NCBI GenBank assembly: GCA_947652805.1
Contig: CANTEM010000037.1
Location: 1 to 9,074 of the forward strand
Source: an uncultured Clostridia bacterium
Lineage (GTDB): Bacteria > Bacillota > Clostridia > Oscillospirales > CAG-272
Direction: 5' to 3'
Length of the DNA: 9,074 nucleotides
The translations under genes were made by a program, and so were the position numbers. The first letter of the stretch is position 1, and each line of letters opens with the position of its first letter. Positions 1 through 5,270 of this stretch are shown here, one piece after another. The notes under the pieces are model-generated. The model saw only the letters and a program-made list of their open reading frames with translations, did no database searches and was not told where the DNA came from.

Positions 1-779
1 TCGTCAAAGAAGCCTTCTTCCTTCAGATCCTTGATGATATCGTTGATTGCTTCCTGTAATCCGGGGTTATCCTTGTGGATACCGATACCGAACTGTTCGG
101 GAGAGCTTTCGTCAACGAAAATGATCTTGTATGCATCGCTGTTGTTGGCAAGGTGTACGTTTGCAACGGTGCTGTCGCAAACGACCATGTCTACCTCTTC
201 ATTTGCAAGCTGCTGGAAGCAGGTGAGAATTTTCTCATTTGCAGCGGGGGTGCATTCAACAGAACCGGTTGTGATCAGTTTATCTACGATCTCGTCGGTG
301 GTTGTGCCTTTCTGGAAAGCGATGGAATGACCATCGATATCGGTCAGGGAATCGGCAGTCAGCTCGCTGTCTGCCCGGACTACAATTGCCTGGTAATTGT
401 CTATGTAGGGCTCGGAGAACAGCATCTGTGCCAGTCTGTCGTCATTGATGGTGTAGCCAGAGATGATTACATCGTAGTTTACGCCAAGATTGTCGGCGAT
501 GATATCAAAGCTTGTGTTGATAAACTGGATGTCCAGACCCAGCCGTTTACCCAGCTCATTTGCCAGATCAATGTCGTATCCGATGGGCGTTACATCGTCG
601 TCGGCAAACATTTCAAAAGGCGGGTAACCGATTTCGGAACCGATTGTCAGAGTGCCTTCGTTAAGCAGTGTGTACTTTGCTTCGTCCTGATCCTTGTTGT
701 CGTCGGAATCCTTTTTGCCGCAGGCTGCAAGGCAGAGCAGCATGATGACCGCCATGGTCAGTGCAAGAAGTCTTTTCAT
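1..779 (-). CDS. Amino-acid ABC transporter substrate-binding lipoprotein, partial (C-terminus off left edge)
   Basis: Reading the minus strand from the ATG at 779-777 gives an open frame of 259 codons to the window edge with no stop, so the extreme C-terminus is missing. Residues 1-20 are a lipoprotein signal peptide: MKR, a hydrophobic core, then the lipobox L17-A18-A19-C20, so the protein should be lipid-anchored at C20 outside the membrane. A charged linker (GKKDSDDNKDQDE) follows. The rest matches the family 3 periplasmic-type binding fold: an EIGYPPFE strand, GYDIDLANELGKRLG, a DVIISGYTINDDR segment, FSEPYIDNYQAIVVR, and QKGTTTDEIVD at the start of the second lobe. This family delivers polar amino acids or cystine to an ABC importer; the ligand cannot be told from sequence. 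The usual length is about 260-290 residues, so only a few to some tens are missing. The ribosome site GAAAGG lies 12 bases upstream. Permease and ATPase genes would be expected further left. It is divergent from the sporulation genes and probably unrelated to them. Confidence 0.93.
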   Translation of the reverse strand, partial: MKRLLALTMAVIMLLCLAACGKKDSDDNKDQDEAKYTLLNEGTLTIGSEIGYPPFEMFADDDVTPIGYDIDLANELGKRLGLDIQFINTSFDIIADNLGVNYDVIISGYTINDDRLAQMLFSEPYIDNYQAIVVRADSELTADSLTDIDGHSIAFQKGTTTDEIVDKLITTGSVECTPAANEKILTCFQQLANEEVDMVVCDSTVANVHLANNSDAYKIIFVDESSPEQFGIGIHKDNPGLQEAINDIIKDLKEEGFFD

Positions 780-829
780 GATTTTCCATTACCTTTCAAT
801 ATAATTATTAACTGTGTTCGTACTTTATT

Positions 830-858
830 ATTTTACCTGTCAAAAGTGAATCTGTCAA
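830..858 (-). promoter_or_regulatory. Sigma-A promoter of the substrate-binding protein gene
   Basis: On the minus strand there is a perfect -35 TTGACA (plus-strand 853-858) and a -10 TAAAAT (830-835) separated by exactly 17 bases. Transcription would begin near position 823, giving a leader of roughly 44 bases. A second TTGACA lies inside the spacer (plus-strand 840-845, TGTCAA) but has no good -10 at 17 bases. The match is near consensus, so basal expression is expected to be strong unless repressed. Confidence 0.8.
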
Positions 859-991
859 TATATATTTCTAATTTATTCAAAGTTTAGACAAAATGGAACA
901 AAAAGGGAGGGTGCAATTCGGAGAAGAAAGACTGTTTTATAAAAATGAAAGCAAAGCGTGTAGGCGAAAACTGATTTTCATGCAACAGTCG

Positions 992-1024
992 GCGACAAAA
1001 AAAGGACGGCGGGCTCTATATACT
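992..1024 (+). promoter_or_regulatory. Candidate spoIIGA-sigE promoter with long spacer (possible Spo0A-type)
   Basis: A good -10 hexamer TATACT sits at 1019-1024, about 80 bases before the spoIIGA start. No -35 hexamer is found at the usual 16-18 bases. GCGACA (992-997, 4 of 6 matches to TTGACA) lies 21 bases upstream of it. From established knowledge, the Bacillus subtilis spoIIG promoter also has an overlong spacer (22 bases) and needs phosphorylated Spo0A to engage sigma-A RNA polymerase. A possible 0A-box relative, AGGCGAA (962-968, one mismatch to TGNCGAA), lies further upstream. The resemblance is suggestive only. Confidence 0.35.
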
Positions 1025-1098
1025 ATATGCAGACATAACGTGTGAGGGAATCACATATACTGTAGCAGCAAATTACAGGACGGGCATAGCTGGTTCGG

Positions 1099-1105
1099 GG
1101 AGGTG
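1099..1105 (+). promoter_or_regulatory. Shine-Dalgarno sequence of spoIIGA that decides the start codon
   Basis: GGAGGTG at 1099-1105 is a perfect 7-base complement of the 16S rRNA 3' end. Its last three bases are the GTG that would otherwise be taken as the spoIIGA start (1103-1105). A ribosome bound here would place its start site about 5-9 bases downstream, where the in-frame CTG at 1112-1114 lies (6-base gap). Confidence 0.6.
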
Positions 1106-1960
1106 GAAGCACTGGAAACGACCTTATACGCAGATGTTTTATTTGCCATCAATTTCAGTATGGATTTCATATCTCTGTGGGCGGCAGGACTCCTTGGCTG
1201 TAAGCCGCGGCGTGCGCTGCGTATGTCTGCCGCCGCCGCATTGGGAGGTGTTTATGCGGTGGTCAGTATTGCAGTGGGCATACATGGTCCCTGGCAATAC
1301 ATATCGGCAGGTGCGGTAAGCTTTTTCATGTGTCTGATCTCCTACGGAAGATGCGGCGGATTACGAGGAATTCTGAAGCAAAGCACGCTGATCTGGGGCT
1401 GCGGCGCCCTTCTTGGCGGATTGATGACAGCGGTTTTATCACTGGGACAGGGCGGGGCTGCATATGCCGGTAGCGGTGGCAGCGGCAGCATCTGGATCGG
1501 TGCTGCGGCAGCAGCGGTCGGGGCAGTGTATATTACCGTGCGGCTGATCACGGCAAAAAAAGGCGCGTCCACGCTGGCGCTTTCCATTGAATATGGGGGC
1601 AATCATATCCGGTTGGACGCATTGTGTGACAGCGGGAACCTGATGCGGGAACCGATTTCGGGGGATCCGGTCATTATGCTGTCGGCGGCGGTCGGGAAAA
1701 AGCTGATAGGCAGCGAAAACGTACATGCTCTTTTGGCGTGTGACGCCCAGCGGCTCACGGAGAACAACATCCGGTTTCGGATCATTCCGATCAAAAACAG
1801 TTCCGGCGGCGCGCTTTGTACGGCGTTTCGTCCGGACAAGGTGACGGCAGGCTCCGGCAGGCGCACGGCAGAGGTGCAGTGTTATATTGCGCTGTCAGAT
1901 TGCAATGCAGTATATTTTGGCGGGTTTCCGGCAACGGTACCGGCGTCAATTGCCCTGTAA
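1103..1960 (+). CDS. spoIIGA: SpoIIGA, sporulation sigma-E factor processing peptidase
   Basis: This is the integral membrane aspartic protease that removes the pro-sequence of sigma-E in the mother cell, in response to the forespore SpoIIR signal. The N-terminal half has about five hydrophobic segments (roughly residues 8-31, 42-60, 64-82, 93-115 and 128-150). A soluble protease domain follows, with the motif D176-S177-G178-N179 in LDALCDSGNL and then EPISGDPVIML, the family active-site signature. The family-typical YADVLFAINFSMDF opens the first membrane segment. The product is 285 residues from the GTG, slightly shorter than the roughly 310 of Bacillus. A Gly/Ser/Ala-rich stretch (about 116-140) separates the fourth and fifth membrane segments. 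The start is uncertain: the GTG at 1103 lies within the Shine-Dalgarno sequence, so CTG at 1112 (282 residues) may be the true start; ATG at 1160 would destroy the first membrane segment. Its substrate gene sigE begins 41 bases downstream, presumably in the same transcript. Confidence 0.93.
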   Translation: MEALETTLYADVLFAINFSMDFISLWAAGLLGCKPRRALRMSAAAALGGVYAVVSIAVGIHGPWQYISAGAVSFFMCLISYGRCGGLRGILKQSTLIWGCGALLGGLMTAVLSLGQGGAAYAGSGGSGSIWIGAAAAAVGAVYITVRLITAKKGASTLALSIEYGGNHIRLDALCDSGNLMREPISGDPVIMLSAAVGKKLIGSENVHALLACDAQRLTENNIRFRIIPIKNSSGGALCTAFRPDKVTAGSGRRTAEVQCYIALSDCNAVYFGGFPATVPASIAL

Positions 1961-2001
1961 ACAGAAATTTTCATTCCGGCGAAAGGAACAGGTACAAAGC
2001 A

Positions 2002-2730
2002 ATGCATGTGGGAAAAACAGTGAAAAGTGTATGGATGCAGCTCAAGCGGATTGCCGCATATCTTGCGGCAGGCAGTCCGGAGGGCAATGAGTTTTATATT
2101 AACGGACCGGAGACGCTGCCTGCGCCGCTTTCTCCGGAGGAGGAGGCGCAGGTGATCGCCCAGCTGACACAGGACAGGGGGATGTGCAAGGTGTTGATTG
2201 AGCACAATCTGCGGCTTGTCGTATATATTGCAAGAAAGTTTGAAAATACGGGTACCGGTATCGAGGATCTGATTTCCATTGGTACAATCGGGCTGATCAA
2301 GGCAATCAACACGTACAAGCCTGATAAAAATATCAAGCTTGCTACCTATGCCTCCCGCTGTATTGAAAATGAAATTCTCATGTATATCCGAAAAAATTCC
2401 GGGCACCGGGGAGATGTTTCCATTGATGAACCTCTGAATACAGACTGGGACGGAAATGAACTGCTTCTGTCCGATCTTCTTGGTAGCGATGCGGACAGTA
2501 TCAGTCAGAATCTGGAAAAGGATGAGGATGAGCGGATTCTGCATGCTGCGGTGGCGGAGCTGGATCAGCGGGAGCGGCTGATTATCAAGCTCCGGTACGG
2601 TCTCGGTGGCGGCAGAGAGCGGACACAGAAGGAAGTGGCGGACATGCTGGGGATCTCCCAGTCCTACATATCGCGCCTGGAAAAAAAGATCATATCCCGG
2701 CTGCGGGAGGAAATCGGAACGCGAATTTAA
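2002..2730 (+). CDS. sigE: Pro-sigma-E, RNA polymerase sporulation-specific sigma factor SigE
   Basis: The early mother-cell sigma factor of endospore formation, made as an inactive precursor and cleaved by SpoIIGA. From ATG 2002 the product is 242 residues, against 239 in Bacillus subtilis. Residues 1 to about 31 are the pro-sequence, basic and amphipathic; the junction EFYING (30-35) aligns with EVYYIGG around the Bacillus processing site, so cleavage near F31/Y32 is inferred. Region 2 spans about 65-131 (NLRLVVYIARKFENTG, EDLISIGTIGLIKA, KLATYASRCIENEILMYIR), nearly identical to Bacillus sigma-E. DEPLNTDWDGNELLLSD (142-158) is a sigma-E hallmark. Region 4 spans about 181-236, with a helix-turn-helix at about 208-227 (TQKEVADMLGISQSYISRLE). 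The frame is open back to 1816 inside spoIIGA, but those codons are unlike the family. A GAAAGGA ribosome site (1981-1987) lies 14 bases upstream, somewhat far, with AGGT (1990-1993) nearer. Unlike Bacillus and many Clostridia, sigG does not follow. Confidence 0.96.
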   Translation: MHVGKTVKSVWMQLKRIAAYLAAGSPEGNEFYINGPETLPAPLSPEEEAQVIAQLTQDRGMCKVLIEHNLRLVVYIARKFENTGTGIEDLISIGTIGLIKAINTYKPDKNIKLATYASRCIENEILMYIRKNSGHRGDVSIDEPLNTDWDGNELLLSDLLGSDADSISQNLEKDEDERILHAAVAELDQRERLIIKLRYGLGGGRERTQKEVADMLGISQSYISRLEKKIISRLREEIGTRI

Positions 2731-2758
2731 AAATATTGCAGTTTTTTGCATAAAGGTA

Positions 2759-2787
2759 TTGACATATTGCAGCTTTAGTGATAAAAT
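2759..2787 (+). promoter_or_regulatory. Near-consensus extended -10 sigma-A promoter of rpmE
   Basis: TTGACA (2759-2764) and TAAAAT (2782-2787) are separated by exactly 17 bases, and TG at 2779-2780 forms an extended -10 element (TGaTAAAAT). Transcription would start near 2794, giving a leader of about 89 bases. This is the strongest promoter in the window, fitting for a ribosomal protein gene. A 9-base direct repeat ATATTGCAG (2733-2741 and 2764-2772) flanks and overlaps its -35 end. Confidence 0.85.
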
Positions 2788-2806
2788 TAAAGCTACTGTG
2801 AAAAGC

Positions 2807-2853
2807 CGGAAGCGTTCCGATGTCCCGTGTATGCGGCATAAGACTGTCTTCCG
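2807..2853 (+). promoter_or_regulatory. Structured rpmE leader, candidate L31 autoregulatory element
   Basis: The 5' untranslated region of rpmE can fold in two exclusive ways. CGGAAG (2807-2812) can pair over a distance with CTTCCG (2848-2853), enclosing nested GTC/GAC (2822-2824 with 2842-2844) and CCG/CGG (2825-2827 with 2834-2836) stems. Alternatively CGGAA (2807-2811) can pair with the adjacent TTCCG (2815-2819) across a 3-base loop. L31 leaders that bind their own protein are known in several bacterial groups, including Firmicutes. I cannot confirm that this matches the known consensus. Confidence 0.4.
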
Positions 2854-2882
2854 TAAATTTGAGAGAAAGGCATGTACGCGAA

Positions 2883-3101
2883 ATGAAAGCAGGAATTCAT
2901 CCAGATTACAAGGAAGTAACAATCCGCTGCGCATGTGGCGCTACGGCTGTTACGCGCTCCACCAAGAGCGACGCAAACGGTGAGATCCGTGTTGAAATTT
3001 GCTCCAAATGCCATCCCTTCTTTACCGGAAAGCAGAAGTTTGTAGATTCCGGCGGACGGGTTGACAAATTCAAGCGTCGTCTTGAAGCAGCAGGCAAATA
3101 A
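2883..3101 (+). CDS. rpmE: 50S ribosomal protein L31, zinc-binding form
   Basis: The 72-residue product begins MKAGIHPDYKEVTIRCACG, the standard L31 opening. Four cysteines, C16, C18, C40 and C43 (CAC and CSKC), make this the zinc-ribbon (C+) form. The family signature HPFFTGKQKFVDSGGRVDKFKRR follows. L31 sits at the central protuberance and bridges the subunits. The ATG at 2883 is chosen because L31 proteins start exactly here; the frame is open back to an ATG at 2820, but those codons lie within the leader. The ribosome site AGAAAGG (2864-2870) is 12 bases upstream. The gene has its own strong promoter and is followed at once by an intrinsic terminator, so it looks monocistronic, perhaps with some read-through from sigE, after which no terminator is visible. 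Confidence 0.97.
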   Translation: MKAGIHPDYKEVTIRCACGATAVTRSTKSDANGEIRVEICSKCHPFFTGKQKFVDSGGRVDKFKRRLEAAGK

Positions 3102-3116
3102 GCAGCATCACCGATT

Positions 3117-3152
3117 CCGGACGAGGCGGAGCACCGCCTTGTCCGGTTTTTT
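3117..3152 (+). terminator. Intrinsic terminator after rpmE
   Basis: A 13-base-pair stem (3117-3129 with 3134-3146, including one G-U pair in RNA) with a 4-base AGCA loop is followed directly by six T residues (3147-3152). The stem is GC-rich. It begins 15 bases after the rpmE stop and should end the rpmE transcript and any sigE read-through. Confidence 0.93.
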
Positions 3153-3189
3153 CGTTGCAGTTAGTATGTATTGATGATGTGAGGCATAT

Positions 3190-4482
3190 ATGGAAGAAAA
3201 ATTACAAGAGAATATAGAGAGCCAGGCGCGCAGGGCAGTGCTTGTATCTATTTATCCCCAGGGCGGAGAGGCGGCTTGTCTTGCTTCTTTGGAGGAACTT
3301 GCCCGTCTGTTGGATACGGCAGGGGGAGAATCTATGGGCACAGTGACCCAGATGCGCCCTGCGGCGGACAGCCGCTACGGGATCGGCAGCGGAAAAATAC
3401 AGGAGCTGTCCGATATCTGCAAAAACACCGGCGCGCAGCTTGCGGTGTTTGATTTTGAACTGACGCCCTCTCAGATCCGGGCGATCGAAGACGAAATGGA
3501 AACGGATGTTTCCGTGATAGACCGAAGCATTCTGATTCTGGATATTTTTGCCGGGCGTGCCAGCAGTGCGGAAGGACGCTTGCAGGTAGAACTGGCACAG
3601 CTTAAATATACCGCCCCCAGATTGATGGGCAAGGGAAAGGATTTGTCCCGGCTGGGAGGCGGAATCGGGACAAGAGGCCCCGGAGAATCCAAACTGGAAA
3701 TTGATCGGCGGCGGATGAAAACCAGAGTGCTGCATTTGGAAGAAGAACTGCGCCGGGTGGAGAAAAACCGAAACACGATCCGCAGCGCACGGGAGCGATC
3801 CGGCATCTGTAAATGCGCCATTGTGGGATACACCAACGCAGGAAAATCTACTTTGATGAATGCGCTGACCGATGCGGGCATTTTTGCTGAGGATAAGTTG
3901 TTTGCAACATTGGATCCCACTACCCGGCAGTTTATGCTGCCTGGGGGCACAAAGATCCTTTTGACAGATACCGTAGGATTTATCCGGAATCTGCCGCACC
4001 ACCTGATCAAAGCCTTTAAAAGCACCTTGGATGAGGCGGTTTGGGCAGATGTTCTTATGATCGTATGTGATGCATCCGATGAGGATTTTGCAGCACATCT
4101 TGAGGTTACGGAAAAGCTGCTGGAGGAGCTTGGTGCGGCAGGCAAGCCCACTTTATATGTATTCAATAAATGCGACTCTCTGGAAAATGAGGACAAGCTT
4201 GCAGAAATGCGGCGCACCGCAGGAGACGCCAACGGCGCCTTTGCATTCGTGTCTGCTAAGACGGGGGAGGGATTGGACGATTTATCCCAGAAGCTGGAAC
4301 AGCTTGCCAATCAGGACAGAAAAGAAATGCATCTGCTTCTGCCGGCAAGTGCGGGGGATAAACTCAGCGAACTATACGGAGCAGGGGAAAACGTGCAGGT
4401 GGAATACCGGGACGACGGAATATATGTGACTCTGCTTGGAGATAAAAAATTGCAGGGGCGTTTTGCAGATTACGAGGTGTAG
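3190..4482 (+). CDS. hflX: GTPase HflX, ribosome-associated
   Basis: A translational GTPase that binds the 50S subunit and, in characterised bacteria, splits stalled or hibernating ribosomes under stress. The product is 430 residues, normal for the family. The HflX N-terminal domain (about 15-190) includes the signature around R154-LGGGIGTRGPGES-K168, followed by a basic coiled stretch (about 172-205). The GTPase domain has G1 GYTNAGKST (213-221), G3 DTVGF (260-264), G4 NKCD (326-329) and G5 SAKTG; TLDPTTR precedes G3 as expected for the G2 region. A short C-terminal domain ends at the stop at 4480-4482. The ATG at 3190 has GAGG (3181-3184) 5 bases upstream. The gene begins only 37 bases after the rpmE terminator and no clear promoter fits between them. 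The yigZ-like gene starts 2 bases after its stop. Confidence 0.96.
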   Translation: MEEKLQENIESQARRAVLVSIYPQGGEAACLASLEELARLLDTAGGESMGTVTQMRPAADSRYGIGSGKIQELSDICKNTGAQLAVFDFELTPSQIRAIEDEMETDVSVIDRSILILDIFAGRASSAEGRLQVELAQLKYTAPRLMGKGKDLSRLGGGIGTRGPGESKLEIDRRRMKTRVLHLEEELRRVEKNRNTIRSARERSGICKCAIVGYTNAGKSTLMNALTDAGIFAEDKLFATLDPTTRQFMLPGGTKILLTDTVGFIRNLPHHLIKAFKSTLDEAVWADVLMIVCDASDEDFAAHLEVTEKLLEELGAAGKPTLYVFNKCDSLENEDKLAEMRRTAGDANGAFAFVSAKTGEGLDDLSQKLEQLANQDRKEMHLLLPASAGDKLSELYGAGENVQVEYRDDGIYVTLLGDKKLQGRFADYEV

Positions 4483-4484
4483 AA

Positions 4485-5132
4485 ATGGGGCAGGGAAAAA
4501 AGCGCATCACCCTTGCCGGTGCGGCTGAAACGGAGATGGAAGAAAAACGGTCCCGTTTCATCGGATACGCCGCACCGGTGCAGGATGAAAAAATGGCGCA
4601 GAAACTGATTGCCCGGCGCAGGGCAATGTTTAAGGATGCGACTCACAATGTTTGGGCGTATTATATTGACGGCGGTACCCATGCCCGGTATTCTGATGAC
4701 GGGGAACCTCAGGGTACAGCGGGTATTCCCGTGCTGAACGTGCTGAAAATGTCCGGCGCGACAGATTTGTGCGTGGTAGTCACCCGGTATTTCGGCGGTA
4801 CGCTCCTTGGAGCCGGCGGACTGGTACGGGCGTATTCTGCTGCTGCAAAGCAGGCGTTGGATGCGGCAGGCTTTGCATCCATGGAAGAATTTTCTGTTTT
4901 GAAAATTTGCTGCGGGTACAGTGAATATCAAAAAATTAGCATGCAGCTTACAGGGCTTGGCGCTGTGCAGGACGATGCCCAGTTCGGCAGCGAAGTGGAA
5001 ATCACAGCAGCAATCGAAACGGATCGGGTGTCACAAATAGAGGAAATGGTACGCGAGGTGAGCGCGGGTCGGGGAAGCGTCTCATTGCTGCGTACAGAAG
5101 AACGGGCGTCACAGGGTACCCCGGTAGAATAA
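4485..5132 (+). CDS. YigZ/IMPACT family protein (UPF0029)
   Basis: A 215-residue protein of the YigZ/YvyE family, whose N-terminal half is shared with the eukaryotic IMPACT protein that modulates Gcn2. The bacterial role is not firmly established; binding to nucleic acid or ribosomes has been suggested. Recognition rests on KRSRFIGYAAPV near residue 21, THNVWAYYI (53-61), the hallmark SDDGEPQGTAGIPVL (70-84) and VVVTRYFGGTLLGAGGLVRAYS (97-118). The C-terminal part (about 140-205) fits the DUF1949-type alpha/beta domain typical of bacterial members. It is nearly adjacent to hflX: the ATG lies 2 bases after the hflX stop and its ribosome site GAGGTG (4474-4479) lies inside the hflX end, so the two are probably translationally coupled. 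No obvious terminator follows. Confidence 0.93.
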   Translation: MGQGKKRITLAGAAETEMEEKRSRFIGYAAPVQDEKMAQKLIARRRAMFKDATHNVWAYYIDGGTHARYSDDGEPQGTAGIPVLNVLKMSGATDLCVVVTRYFGGTLLGAGGLVRAYSAAAKQALDAAGFASMEEFSVLKICCGYSEYQKISMQLTGLGAVQDDAQFGSEVEITAAIETDRVSQIEEMVREVSAGRGSVSLLRTEERASQGTPVE

Positions 5133-5205
5133 CATCATTTGTAAACATTCTGTGTATGGGCGGTCGAAAAAAGTAAAAAAGCAAATTTGTGCGTATATTA
5201 TAAGT

Positions 5206-5218
5206 AGAATTAAATTCT
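5206..5218. repeat. Perfect 13-base palindrome upstream of dgt
   Basis: AGAATT-A-AATTCT is a perfect 6-1-6 inverted repeat in the AT-rich yigZ-dgt spacer. It sits just downstream of AT-rich hexamers that could serve as a -10 (TATATT at 5194-5199, TATTAT at 5196-5201), where a repressor could act. It does not match the PerR/Fur consensus or the LexA box. Its function is unknown and it could be chance in AT-rich DNA. Confidence 0.35.
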
Positions 5219-5237
5219 GATCCTGTGTTTATTCGAT

Positions 5238-5255
5238 TGCCGCATTGTTGCGGCA
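5238..5255 (+). promoter_or_regulatory. Small hairpin immediately before the dgt ribosome site
   Basis: TGCCGCA (5238-5244) and TGCGGCA (5249-5255) form a perfect 7-base-pair stem with a TTGT loop. It ends 5 bases before the GGAG (5261-5264) that serves the preferred dgt start. There is no T-run, so it is not an intrinsic terminator. It may stabilise the mRNA 5' end or modulate dgt translation. Confidence 0.45.
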
Positions 5256-5270
5256 GGAATGGAGCAGCAT

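Larger units (their letters stand above)
780..1102. other. Divergent intergenic region between the binding-protein gene and spoIIGA
   Basis: This 323-base stretch has no convincing gene. Its left part holds the promoter and ribosome site of the leftward lipoprotein gene. Its right part holds a candidate promoter region for spoIIGA: a TATACT hexamer at 1019-1024, a small inverted repeat TGTGA-GGGAA-TCACA at 1041-1055, and a second TATACT at 1056-1061. The middle (about 890-990) is purine-rich with no strong structure. A 44-codon frame starting with GTG at 911 exists but looks accidental. Confidence 0.7.

Noticed and set aside
75..887. 270-codon plus-strand frame over the binding-protein gene
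   Set aside because: The minus strand encodes a clear lipoprotein with signal peptide, lipobox and family motifs; this frame is its complement.
911..1045. 44-codon frame starting with GTG after GGGAGG in the divergent spacer
   Set aside because: The ribosome-like sequence touches the GTG with no spacing, the frame runs through the candidate spoIIGA promoter, and the basic product resembles nothing known.
1816..2001. N-terminal extension of SigE starting inside spoIIGA
   Set aside because: The extra 62 codons lie in the spoIIGA coding end in another frame and have no counterpart in sigma-E proteins; ATG 2002 gives the normal length and pro-sequence.
2733..2752. Possible sigE terminator (TGCA repeats around a T-run)
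   Set aside because: The stem would be only about four base pairs and the T-run lies in the loop, so it does not form an intrinsic terminator.
1882..2934. 350-codon open frame on the minus strand across sigE and rpmE
   Set aside because: It is antisense to two certain genes, its translation resembles no protein family, and it arises from the codon pattern of the opposite strand.
3202..4310. Two long minus-strand frames opposite hflX (298 and 279 codons)
   Set aside because: hflX has all GTPase motifs on the plus strand; the opposing frames show no family features.
5206..5218. Palindrome as a PerR/Fur or LexA box
   Set aside because: The 6-1-6 sequence does not fit the 7-1-7 TTATAAT-type consensus or the GAAC-N4-GTTC box, so only an unassigned palindrome is reported.
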